In this document: in pieces, positions 1 to 7,697 of the stretch
How positions within the stretch are numbered: position 1 is the stretch's first letter
How the letters are laid out: every line of letters begins with the position of its first letter
NCBI GenBank assembly: GCA_017622575.1
Contig: JAGAQU010000014.1
Span: 1-42,202, forward strand
Reading direction: 5' to 3'
Source: Lachnospiraceae bacterium
GTDB lineage: Bacteria > Bacillota > Clostridia > Lachnospirales > Lachnospiraceae
Length of the DNA: 42,202 nt
Translations under genes and position numbers: made by a program
Notes under the pieces: model-generated
Told to the model about the DNA's origin: nothing
Seen by the model: only the letters and a program-made list of their open reading frames with translations
The model's database searches: none

Positions 1-70
1 CATTGAGATTTATTATTCTTTTGTTGGCAAGGTGGACTTGCCCGAATAACCGCCCGACCTGTCCGACACA

Positions 71-229
71 ATGCGCAAGTGCCGGATAGGAACGGCAAAA
101 TTTTTTACACTTCTATTGCTTCTTTATCACACATCAGTAAAGTCACAGGGAATGAAGCAGCTTATGGCAGGTGGCGGTGTAGCCCTTATCGGTACCACAC
201 TTGTTCCTTTACTTTCTGGTTTATTCTAA
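71..229 (+). pseudogene. Maff2-type small membrane protein, 3' end on a foreign 5' part
   Basis: The frame ending at the TAA at 227-229 encodes, from about 137, KSQGMKQLMAGGG followed by VALIGTTLVPLLSGLF. I recognise this as the C-terminal half of the Maff2 family of small hydrophobic ICE proteins, which usually sit just before the VirB6/TrbL gene, as here. The usual N-terminal half is absent. The frame is open only from the stop at 47-49, and its first ATG (71) gives a basic stretch (MRKCRIGTAKFF) unlike Maff2 and without a Shine-Dalgarno site. So the gene appears broken or chimeric. Whether this is a true deletion, an insertion junction or an assembly join cannot be decided here. Confidence 0.6.
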
Positions 230-242
230 ATCGAAGTTGTTT

Positions 243-270
243 CAGGGGACAGGGAGATTCCTTGTCCCTG
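243..270 (+). other. Strong intergenic hairpin before the virB6-like gene
   Basis: GACAGGGA (248-255) pairs with TCCTTGTC (259-266) around a GAT loop. The stem extends outward to CAGGG/CCTG with one bulged G. No T tract follows; the AGGAAAGGAGG ribosome site comes next. It is therefore more likely an RNA stability or processing element than a terminator. Confidence 0.5.
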
Positions 271-287
271 AGGAAAGGAGGAAATAA

Positions 288-1154
288 TTGAACAGCATTA
301 TTCAGCAGATTACAGACTGGCTGAAAGGATTGCTTGTATCAGGTATCATGAATAATCTCACCAATACGTTTTCCTCTGTGAATGACCAGGTGGGACAGAT
401 TGCAACAGAAGTAGGAAAAACACCGAGCAACTATCTGCCGGCAGTCTTCAATATGGTGAAGAACTTATCAGAAACGGTAATCATGCCGGTAGCGGGAATT
501 CTGCTAACCTTTATTGCATGTTACGAACTGATACAGCTGATTATCAGCTATAACAATCTGGCAAGTTTTGAAACATGGTTCATCTGGAAATGGATCTTCA
601 AGACATTTGTGGCAGTAGAACTCATTACACATACATTTGATATCACGATGGCAGTATTTGATGTATCGCAGCGGGTGGTACAGCAGGCCGGAGGACTGAT
701 TCAGGGAAGTACGGCAATAGATGCCAGTACGCTGGCATCCATGCAGACAACGCTGGAGGCAATGGAACTGGGGCCTTTGCTTGCGATATTCTTACAGTCA
801 TTCATTGTACAGTTTCTAATGTATGTACTGGCGGCCATCATCTTCGTTATTATCAACGGACGTATGATTGAGATTTATCTTATGGTCAGCCTGGCACCTA
901 TTCCCTTTGCTACTTTTGGAAACAGGGAGCAGAGCATGATGGGACAGAATTATTTGAGAAGTTTGTTTGCACTTGGATTCCAGGGATTCCTGATCATGGT
1001 ATGTGTGGGAATCTATGCAGTCCTGATTCAGTCAGTAGCTTTCAGCTCAGACATTATCGGTTCTTTATGGAAGGTAATGGGATTTACCATTTTGCTGGCA
1101 TTTACCTTATTTAAGACCGGAGCAGTAGCACACAGTATATTCCATGCACATTAA
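288..1154 (+). CDS. VirB6/TrbL-like conjugal transfer membrane protein (CD1112-type)
   Basis: A 288-aa polytopic inner-membrane protein. Hydrophobic segments lie at roughly residues 64-86, 101-124, 161-190, 193-211, 226-252 and 256-285, the usual profile of VirB6/TrbL proteins in Gram-positive ICEs. The family forms the membrane channel platform of the type IV secretion machinery. The start is TTG at 288, chosen because an AAGGAGG site sits six bases upstream and the preceding gene ends at 229. It is followed after 11 bases by the PrgI gene and two genes later by VirB4, the standard order in Tn1549-type elements. I see no frameshift or missing part. Confidence 0.85.
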   Translation: MNSIIQQITDWLKGLLVSGIMNNLTNTFSSVNDQVGQIATEVGKTPSNYLPAVFNMVKNLSETVIMPVAGILLTFIACYELIQLIISYNNLASFETWFIWKWIFKTFVAVELITHTFDITMAVFDVSQRVVQQAGGLIQGSTAIDASTLASMQTTLEAMELGPLLAIFLQSFIVQFLMYVLAAIIFVIINGRMIEIYLMVSLAPIPFATFGNREQSMMGQNYLRSLFALGFQGFLIMVCVGIYAVLIQSVAFSSDIIGSLWKVMGFTILLAFTLFKTGAVAHSIFHAH

Positions 1155-1165
1155 GGAGGAAGATT

Positions 1166-1642
1166 ATGGCAGCATCTTATATCAGTGTCCCGAGGGACCT
1201 GACAAAAGTAAAAAGCAAGGTGATGTTCAATCTGACCAAAAGACAGCTGATCTGTTTTGGACTGGCGGCACTCATTGGAGTACCGTCATTCTTTTTGCTC
1301 AAAACAGTAGTAAAGGTTAATACAGCAGTCATGGGAATGATGGTAATTATGATGCCATTCTTTTTTCTGGCTATGTATGAGAAGAACGGTCAGCCGTTGG
1401 AAGTTATTTTGAACCACATGATACAGGCAGTATTCAAAAGGCCAAAGATCCGTCCCTATATGACGGATAACTATTACGCAGCGCTTTTGCGACAGGCAAA
1501 GGCAGAAAAGGAGGTAGAAAACATTGTTAGACTTTCGCAAAAAGAAAGCACAGGAAAGCAGGAAGTTCAGAATGCCGGAAGGGTTAAGCAAGGAAGACCA
1601 GAAGGCAGTAAGGGAAATCGTAAAAAACGCACAGAGAAATGA
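1166..1642 (+). CDS. PrgI family conjugal transfer protein
   Basis: A 158-aa protein with an N-terminal basic segment (SVPRDLTKVKSKVMFNLTKR), two adjacent hydrophobic helices at about residues 28-48 and 53-70, and a charged, Lys/Arg-rich tail. This is the layout of the PrgI family (VirB3-like role), which accompanies VirB4 in Firmicute conjugation loci. The ATG follows AAGGAGGAAGATT. The last 119 bases overlap the VirB4 frame, whose start lies inside this gene, so translation of the two is probably coupled. The basic tail encoded in the overlap is likely poorly conserved; the membrane part carries the family signature. Confidence 0.8.
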   Translation: MAASYISVPRDLTKVKSKVMFNLTKRQLICFGLAALIGVPSFFLLKTVVKVNTAVMGMMVIMMPFFFLAMYEKNGQPLEVILNHMIQAVFKRPKIRPYMTDNYYAALLRQAKAEKEVENIVRLSQKESTGKQEVQNAGRVKQGRPEGSKGNRKKRTEK

Positions 1643-3968
1643 TGGAACACCGAAGACGGCGCAGCAGACAATTCCCTTTGACAGAATGTTTCCTGATGGC
1701 ATTTGCAGGGTAGGACTTGATTATTATACAAAGACAATCCAGTTCCAGGATATCAATTATCAGCTGGCACAGCAGGAGGACAAGACGGAGATTTTTGAGG
1801 AATGGTGTTCTTTCCTAAACTTCTTTGACAGTTCCGTAAAGTTTCAGCTGTCATTCAACAATATGGCAACGGATGTCTCTGATTTTGAGAAGAGCATCGC
1901 AATTTCCCATAAGAATGATGGATTTGATGATGTCAGGGATGAATATTCGGAAGTGCTCCTTCATCAGATGGAGGCTGGAAATAACGGTCTTACCAAAACC
2001 AAATATCTTACATTTGGTATTAAGGCAGAGTCCATGAAGACGGCAAAACCGAGACTGATTCATATTGAAACAGATATTCTCAACAACTTCAAAAGGCTTG
2101 GAGTGAGAGCAACAACATTGAACGGATGCGAGAGACTGGAGCTTATGCATCGACAGCTTCATATGGGAGATGATGCGAAGTTTCATTTTGATTGGAAATA
2201 TCTTGTTGGTTCAGGATTATCCGTTAAGGATTTCATTGCACCGAGCAGCTTTGCATTCCCTACCGGAAGATATTTTCAGGTTGGAGATTTATATGGTTGC
2301 ATGAGTTTCTTATCCATTGATGCATCAGATATCAGTGACAGACTGCTTGCAGATTTCCTTTCCATGGAATCAAGCCAGATTGTTACAATGCATATCCAGT
2401 CGGTGGATCAGAATGAGGCAATCAAAACAATCAAGCATACCATTACGGAGCTGGACCGAAGCAAGATTGAGGAACAGAAAAAGGCAGTCAGGGCCGGATA
2501 TGATATGGATATCATTCCTTCTGATCTTGCAACCTATGGCAAAGATGCAAAGGCACTCTTAAAGGAATTGCAGTCCCAGAATGAGAGAATGTTTCTTCTT
2601 ACATTTCTGGTAATGAATACAGGTAAGACCAAGCAGGAGCTTGAAAACAATGTGTTCCAGGCTGCTTCCATCGCCCAGAAACACAACTGCAATCTGGTAA
2701 GGCTGGATTATCAGCAGGAACAGGGACTTATGAGCACACTTCCCCTTGCAAATAACCTGATTGAGATTCAAAGAGGAATGACCACATCCAGTACAGCTAT
2801 TTTTGTACCATTCACTACACAGGAGCTTTTCCAGAATGGAGATGAGGCACTTTATTATGGTCTGAACGCTCTTTCCAACAATATGATCATGGTAGACAGA
2901 AAGAAGCTTAAGAACCCAAATGCACTGATTCTTGGTACGCCGGGATCTGGAAAGTCTTTCAGTGCAAAGAGGGAAATCGCAAATGCTTTTCTTGTAACGG
3001 ATGATGACATCATCATTTCCGATCCAGAGTCAGAGTATTCTCCTCTGGTGGCAAGATTTGGAGGACAGGTTATTAAGATCAGCCCGACTTCTGACCAGTA
3101 TATCAATCCAATGGATATCAACATGAACTACTCGGATGATGACAACCCCATTGCACTGAAGGCAGATTTTATTCTGTCCTTGTGTGAGCTGATTGTAGGC
3201 AATAAGGACGGACTTAGACCGGTTGAGAAAACAGTTATCGACAGATGCATCCGACAGATTTATCAGAAGTATTTTGAGAATCCGGGACCGGAGAATATGC
3301 CGATTCTTGGTGATCTGTATCAGGCACTCTTAAACCAGGATGAGCCAGAAGCAAAGCATGTGGCAACAGCCCTTGAAATCTATGTATCCGGTTCCTTAAA
3401 TGTCTTTAACCACAGAACCAATGTGGAGCTTACAAACCGTCTTGTATGCTATGACATCAAGGATTTAGGTAAGCAGCTTAAGAAGATTGGCATGCTTGTG
3501 GTACAGGATCAGGTATGGGGAAGGGTAACCGAAAACCGAAGTCAGGGAAAATCTACCAGATATTACATGGATGAGATGCACCTTTTGCTCCGAGAAGACC
3601 AGACAGCAGCCTATACCGTGGAAATCTGGAAGCGTTTCAGAAAATGGGGAGGAATTCCAACAGGTATCACCCAGAACGTCAAGGACTTACTGGCATCCAA
3701 GGAAGTGGAGAACATTTTCGAGAACTCTGATTTTATCTATATGCTTAACCAGGCAGTAGGGGACAGACAGATTCTTGCAAAACAGTTAAATATCAGCCCT
3801 CACCAGCTTTCGTATGTAACACATTCGGGAGAAGGAGAAGGGCTTTTATTCTATGGAAATGTCATTCTGCCTTTTGTGGACAGATTCCCTGCGAATACGG
3901 AACTTTACCGTATCATGACAACTAGATTATCAGAGGTTACAGAAGCTAAGAAGGAACAGCAGGCATAA
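1524..3968 (+). CDS. VirB4-like conjugation ATPase
   Basis: An 814-aa cytoplasmic ATPase that powers assembly of the transfer channel. A Walker A motif, GTPGSGKS, lies at residues 471-478 and a Walker B-like YYMDEMH at 680-686 (acidic pair D683/E684). The N-terminal third is the CagE/VirB4 region. The C-terminal GIPTGITQNVKDLL segment is typical of the TraC/VirB4 family. The start is TTG at 1524 (MLDFRKKKAQ), preceded by AAAAGGAGGTAG and inside the PrgI gene. Length is usual for this family (about 800 aa). The next gene begins 28 bases downstream. It was identified from motifs and position and appears intact. Confidence 0.92.
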   Translation: MLDFRKKKAQESRKFRMPEGLSKEDQKAVREIVKNAQRNDGTPKTAQQTIPFDRMFPDGICRVGLDYYTKTIQFQDINYQLAQQEDKTEIFEEWCSFLNFFDSSVKFQLSFNNMATDVSDFEKSIAISHKNDGFDDVRDEYSEVLLHQMEAGNNGLTKTKYLTFGIKAESMKTAKPRLIHIETDILNNFKRLGVRATTLNGCERLELMHRQLHMGDDAKFHFDWKYLVGSGLSVKDFIAPSSFAFPTGRYFQVGDLYGCMSFLSIDASDISDRLLADFLSMESSQIVTMHIQSVDQNEAIKTIKHTITELDRSKIEEQKKAVRAGYDMDIIPSDLATYGKDAKALLKELQSQNERMFLLTFLVMNTGKTKQELENNVFQAASIAQKHNCNLVRLDYQQEQGLMSTLPLANNLIEIQRGMTTSSTAIFVPFTTQELFQNGDEALYYGLNALSNNMIMVDRKKLKNPNALILGTPGSGKSFSAKREIANAFLVTDDDIIISDPESEYSPLVARFGGQVIKISPTSDQYINPMDINMNYSDDDNPIALKADFILSLCELIVGNKDGLRPVEKTVIDRCIRQIYQKYFENPGPENMPILGDLYQALLNQDEPEAKHVATALEIYVSGSLNVFNHRTNVELTNRLVCYDIKDLGKQLKKIGMLVVQDQVWGRVTENRSQGKSTRYYMDEMHLLLREDQTAAYTVEIWKRFRKWGGIPTGITQNVKDLLASKEVENIFENSDFIYMLNQAVGDRQILAKQLNISPHQLSYVTHSGEGEGLLFYGNVILPFVDRFPANTELYRIMTTRLSEVTEAKKEQQA

Positions 3969-3996
3969 GCCTCTGTTCTTTCGGAAAGGATAGCAC

Positions 3997-5739
3997 ATGA
4001 ATGAAGAAAAATATACAAGAAATCCTGTTAAGAAGTCCCCCAAAAGCAAGGAAAAGAAGGACGAAGGCAGGACAGCAGAAAAAAAGCATGGTTCGAAGCT
4101 AAAGAATGAAACCTCTGCAAATAAGAGTTACAGGGAGAAGCTTCGATATGGCAAAAAAGATAACAGTCTGACTGTGGATGAGGCAAAGAAGCTCCGTAAG
4201 ATGAAAAAGCAGGGGAGAAGGAAGATATATAAGGACCAGGCAGTTGCGGCATCTGTCAGAAAGACAGCAATCAGAAATGAGGATAACAACAGTGGTACGG
4301 ACAGCCTGAATGCCGGACTTGCAGTAGCAGAAAACGGTGCAGGTAAAATCAGGGAGCATGGGCAGTCAAGAAAATATGCCAGGAAGATTCATAAACGAAA
4401 TGAACATCTGGAGGCAGTTCAGGGAGCAAAAGGAGCAAAGGAAGCCGGGGAAGCAGGCGAGAGTACAATGTCTGCCACGTTTAAGGCAAACAGAAAAAAG
4501 ATGATGCAGAAGGAATTTGCTGAGGCGGCAGCCAAAAAAAAGGCAAAAGAAGCTGCAAACGGAGTCGGAAGCATTACCAAGAGATTTACGGATAAGGCAG
4601 AGGATCTGATGGGAAGACTTGCCGAATGGGTGACGGAGTTCTTTCAGGAACATCCCGGAATTCTGCTTATTGCACTTTTGATTCTGATTGTGGTGCTTTT
4701 GGTATCAAGTTTACTCACATCATGTTCTGTAATGGGAGGCGGAGTGAATGGAACCACAGTTGTAACTTCTTTTACAGCTGAAGACGATGATATCAGGCAG
4801 GTGGAAGCTGATTATGTGGCACTGGAGACAGAACTGCAGAATAAGGTGGACAGTATTGAAACAGATTATCCTGGATATGACGAATATAACTATTCACTTT
4901 CAGAAATATCCCATAATCCGTTTGAACTGGCGGCGCTGCTTACAGTGCTGTATGAGAATTACACCCCATCTCAGGTTCAGTCAATGTTACAGACCATTTT
5001 TGATTATCAGTACACCTTGACAACGCAAAGAATTGTTGAGACACGAACAAGAACTGAAACGCGTACCGGTCACAGGACAGTGCATCATGCAGATGGTACT
5101 ACTTCATCGGAAACATATACTTATGAGGTAGAAGTCGAGTATGAATATTATATATTAAAAGTGACACTGACCAATCATGGTATTTCTGCGGCAGTCGCAG
5201 CTCTCAATCTTACACAGGAACAGATGGAAAGATACACACTGCTTCTTGAAACAAGGGGCAACAAACCGGATATCTTTGGTGATAACGTATATGCCAATCC
5301 GGGAGTATCAGAGGAATATGAAAGATACGTGGTACCAGGAGAATATCTGACAGACCAGCAGTTTGCCAACATGCTTAATGAAGCAGAAAAGTATCTTGGA
5401 TACCCTTATGTATGGGGTGGTTCCTCGCCAAGCACAAGTTTTGACTGCTCAGGATTTGTAAGCTATGTCATTAACAACTGTGGTAATGGATGGAATTATG
5501 GGAGACTTACAGCAAATGGATGGAAAAACGCAACCGCAAGAGTAGCGGCATCTGATGTGAAGCCGGGAGATCTGGTATTTTTCCAGGGTACCTATAACAC
5601 ATCAGGAGCATCCCATGTGGGAATTGTCGTTGATCCGGTCAATAAGATCATGATTCACTGTGGCAATCCAATTCAGTATGCTTCCTATGATACGGCATAC
5701 TGGAGGTCACATGCTTACTGCTATGGAAGAATTCAATAA
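3997..5739 (+). CDS. CD1108-type NlpC/P60 cell-wall peptidase of the transfer apparatus
   Basis: A 580-aa protein with a long, Lys-rich cytoplasmic N-terminal part (about 1-215), one membrane helix at about 220-243, and an extracellular part ending in an NlpC/P60 domain (about 455-580). The catalytic set is visible: C484 in SFDCSGFVSYV, H540 in ASHVGIVVD and H554 in IHCGN. Such enzymes cut peptide bonds in peptidoglycan and open a path for the mating channel. The middle region contains a repeated Thr/Arg/Glu stretch (TRTRTETRTGHRT). The ATG follows GGAAAGGATAGCAC. A terminator-like hairpin follows the gene, so it may end one transcript segment. Confidence 0.88.
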   Translation: MNEEKYTRNPVKKSPKSKEKKDEGRTAEKKHGSKLKNETSANKSYREKLRYGKKDNSLTVDEAKKLRKMKKQGRRKIYKDQAVAASVRKTAIRNEDNNSGTDSLNAGLAVAENGAGKIREHGQSRKYARKIHKRNEHLEAVQGAKGAKEAGEAGESTMSATFKANRKKMMQKEFAEAAAKKKAKEAANGVGSITKRFTDKAEDLMGRLAEWVTEFFQEHPGILLIALLILIVVLLVSSLLTSCSVMGGGVNGTTVVTSFTAEDDDIRQVEADYVALETELQNKVDSIETDYPGYDEYNYSLSEISHNPFELAALLTVLYENYTPSQVQSMLQTIFDYQYTLTTQRIVETRTRTETRTGHRTVHHADGTTSSETYTYEVEVEYEYYILKVTLTNHGISAAVAALNLTQEQMERYTLLLETRGNKPDIFGDNVYANPGVSEEYERYVVPGEYLTDQQFANMLNEAEKYLGYPYVWGGSSPSTSFDCSGFVSYVINNCGNGWNYGRLTANGWKNATARVAASDVKPGDLVFFQGTYNTSGASHVGIVVDPVNKIMIHCGNPIQYASYDTAYWRSHAYCYGRIQ

Positions 5740-5755
5740 ATGTAAATGCAGCGTA

Positions 5756-5779
5756 AGTCACCCAAGTGGTGGCTTTTTT
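5756..5779 (+). terminator. Rho-independent terminator after the NlpC/P60 gene
   Basis: The stem AGTCACC (5756-5762) pairs with GGTGGCT (5768-5774), with one G-T pair and a five-base loop, followed by six T. Because conjugation genes continue downstream on the same strand, it may be a partial terminator. Confidence 0.65.
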
Positions 5780-5807
5780 GCTGTCATAAAAAGAAAGGAG
5801 AAAACCT

Positions 5808-6149
5808 ATGTATGCAAAGTTAGACAAACTCCGTGATGATCTCAAAAAGGCAATAGCCAAAAGGGATGCTGCGGATGCAAAGGTAAAGCAGCTTGAAGCA
5901 AAGTTAAAGGAAGAGGAAAACTTACAGATTGTCAGTGATGTTGCTTCCTACAATTTATCACCAGAACAGCTGGCACAGTTTTTACAGCTTGCAGGCAGTG
6001 GCAGGTTGCAGGAATTGTTAAGTGGACAGATTCCAATGCCAGCAGCTGGTGTGGTAAATACATCCGGAAAAGAGCCGGATAAAGATGAAAAGACTGATTA
6101 TGATGCAGAAAAGGAAGAGGAGGATTTCTTAGATGAAGAGAATGAATAA
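5808..6149 (+). CDS. DUF4315-type ICE protein
   Basis: A 113-aa protein with an N-terminal coiled coil (residues about 3-45, MYAKLDKLRDDLKKAIAKRD) and then a segment YNLSPEQLAQFLQLAGSGRLQELL, ending in an acidic tail. This matches the small DUF4315 family always found between the NlpC/P60 gene and the DUF4366 gene in Tn1549-like elements; no biochemical role is established. The ATG lies after AAGAAAGGAGAAAACCT. The last 17 bases overlap the next gene, so the two are probably translated together. Confidence 0.8.
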   Translation: MYAKLDKLRDDLKKAIAKRDAADAKVKQLEAKLKEEENLQIVSDVASYNLSPEQLAQFLQLAGSGRLQELLSGQIPMPAAGVVNTSGKEPDKDEKTDYDAEKEEEDFLDEENE

Positions 6150-6969
6150 TGTGAAAAATGTAATTGCAGCAAAGATTATGGGCAGCCTTGTTATCGGAAT
6201 GACAGTTGTTGCAGGAGTAACACCTATTACGGTATTTGCACAAGATAAAGAAGCAGAGTGCATCTGCGAGGAAAAGTGTACCCAGGATTCCATCAATGAG
6301 GAATGTGAGGTTTGCATTTATGATTACAACTTCTGTGAAGGAAAGGAGGCAGATGCAGAGCCTGAGGAAGAGCCAAAGGAAGAGGAACACTATGGACCTA
6401 TTACACCAGATGGAAATATGAATCTTGTTGATGATTATGGTTCCATTGAAGCCGGAGGAAAGCAGTTTATAACAGTCACAACCAAGTCTGGTAATTACTT
6501 CTACATCATCATTGACCGTGACGACAAAGGAACAGAAACCGTTCACTTTTTGAATATGGTTGATGAAGCCGATCTTTTGAAGCTCATGGAAGATGAGGAA
6601 GTAGAATCCTACATGAATTCCCAGGGGATGACTGCGACGGAGAAAGAAACAGCTGAGCCGGAAAACATTACAGAAGAGACAACCGAGGAACAAAAGGAAG
6701 AGGCTGAGGTTACTGAGACAGAAAAGAAACCAGCCAATGTAACCGGAATTATGGCAGTAGTGCTGATTCTTGTAGTTGGCGGTATTGGCGGATTTATGTA
6801 TGTGAAGTCCAATAAGGAAAAGAAAAAAGCCGAAGGACCGGATCCGGATGCTGACTACTTTGATGAGGATGATGAGGATTATCTTGCGGACATGGACATT
6901 GAGGAAGAAACAGAAGCTGATGATTCCGAGGATGAAGATATCAGTCCAGATGAACCGGATGAAGAGTAA
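6133..6969 (+). CDS. CD1107-type (DUF4366) membrane-anchored surface protein
   Basis: A 278-aa protein with an N-terminal signal-like hydrophobic stretch (IMGSLVIGMTVVAGVTPITVFA, about residues 15-36). A cysteine cluster follows (C43, C45, C49, C58, C61, C68), then a folded region (about 85-165), an acidic Thr/Glu linker, a second membrane helix (about 204-223) and a very acidic cytoplasmic tail rich in Asp and Glu. This is the DUF4366 / CD1107 family of Gram-positive ICEs, presumably part of the extracellular face of the transfer apparatus; the exact role is unknown. It starts inside the end of the DUF4315 gene. Confidence 0.8.
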   Translation: MKRMNNVKNVIAAKIMGSLVIGMTVVAGVTPITVFAQDKEAECICEEKCTQDSINEECEVCIYDYNFCEGKEADAEPEEEPKEEEHYGPITPDGNMNLVDDYGSIEAGGKQFITVTTKSGNYFYIIIDRDDKGTETVHFLNMVDEADLLKLMEDEEVESYMNSQGMTATEKETAEPENITEETTEEQKEEAEVTETEKKPANVTGIMAVVLILVVGGIGGFMYVKSNKEKKKAEGPDPDADYFDEDDEDYLADMDIEEETEADDSEDEDISPDEPDEE

Positions 6970-6980
6970 AGGTTCAGGAA

Positions 6981-7004
6981 TGAGGCAGTCGAAGGGCTGC
7001 CTCA
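6981..7004 (+). other. Intergenic hairpin without T tract
   Basis: TGAGGCAG (6981-6988) and CTGCCTCA (6997-7004) form a perfect 8-bp stem. The ribosome site of the next gene (GGGAGGAATCT) follows directly. There is no T run, so an mRNA stabiliser or processing site is more likely than a terminator. Confidence 0.45.
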
Positions 7005-7021
7005 TGTGATGGGAGGAATCT

Positions 7022-7525
7022 ATGGAAGATGAAGAATTTGATAAGTTAACGCCGAATGAGAAAAAAGAACTGTTTCAGAAAGCCTTTGAAAACTATAACA
7101 ACGGTTTTGTTGAAGAGGATTATGTTGTGAAATCACTGGCAACTGTTCGTGTGGAAGATGCCCTGGAAGATTCCTGTAGGGTTTTGGAAGAATTCAAGCC
7201 AGCACAAAGAAAGGTCATCTATGAAGCAGCGGAAGCAGATCTTAATCTGGATTATTTCATGAATCCAAAGTTTTCAGCAACTCACATGAGGTTTATCTTG
7301 GAACAGCTGCAGGAGAATAAGGATGTCACATGGCTTCCAGTTGGTAAGTTTCACCGGAATATTGTGTCTAAACCACTTACAAGGGAAGAGATTAGCAGGA
7401 TAAAAATGAGAATGGAGTCATCAGAGCATAAGGATTCCGTGATAGCTGATCTGGAGAGGAAAAAGAAGGAGTCAGAGAAAAGCCCTATAAAAAAGGGAAA
7501 ATCAAAGCAGAGAGGAGAACGATAA
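7022..7525 (+). CDS. Hypothetical ICE protein
   Basis: A 167-aa, strongly charged, apparently soluble protein (start MEDEEFDKLTPNEKKELFQK; end a Lys/Arg-rich tail KKGKSKQRGER). I do not recognise a named domain. It is predicted mostly helical and has no membrane segment or catalytic motif that I can see. It lies in the conjugation operon, after a hairpin and a GGGAGG ribosome site, and is followed two bases later by a 56-codon frame. Its position, between the DUF4366 protein and the ArdC-like protein, suggests an accessory backbone protein. Confidence 0.7.
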   Translation: MEDEEFDKLTPNEKKELFQKAFENYNNGFVEEDYVVKSLATVRVEDALEDSCRVLEEFKPAQRKVIYEAAEADLNLDYFMNPKFSATHMRFILEQLQENKDVTWLPVGKFHRNIVSKPLTREEISRIKMRMESSEHKDSVIADLERKKKESEKSPIKKGKSKQRGER

Positions 7526-7526
7526 T

Positions 7527-7697
7527 ATGGCAAGGAAAACAAGATATTTGGGGTATTTGAATGGATTGCAGAAAAAAGAATATCGTGGAAGAAAGACATC
7601 TACAAAAGAATCTGTGCTTTCAAGACTCAAAGATCTGAAAGGGAAGGAATGTCACATGACCATACCGGTAAATGAAGGAGAAGCAGATGCTGATTAG
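7527..7697 (+). CDS. Small basic protein, 56 aa
   Basis: A short frame, MARKTRYLGYLNGLQKKEYR onward, ending at TAG 7695-7697. It has a good ribosome site (GAGAGGAG, 7511-7518), starts one base after the stop of the preceding gene, and overlaps the chosen start of the next gene by 11 bases. This tight spacing, and the very basic composition (many Lys and Arg), argue that it is translated. It has no domain I recognise. Confidence 0.5.
   Translation: MARKTRYLGYLNGLQKKEYRGRKTSTKESVLSRLKDLKGKECHMTIPVNEGEADAD

Noticed and set aside
5932..7005. 357-aa minus-strand frame
   Set aside because: It lies opposite the DUF4315/DUF4366 genes, which have signal peptide, ribosome sites and expected order; the minus frame is Cys/Phe/Ile-rich without a domain.
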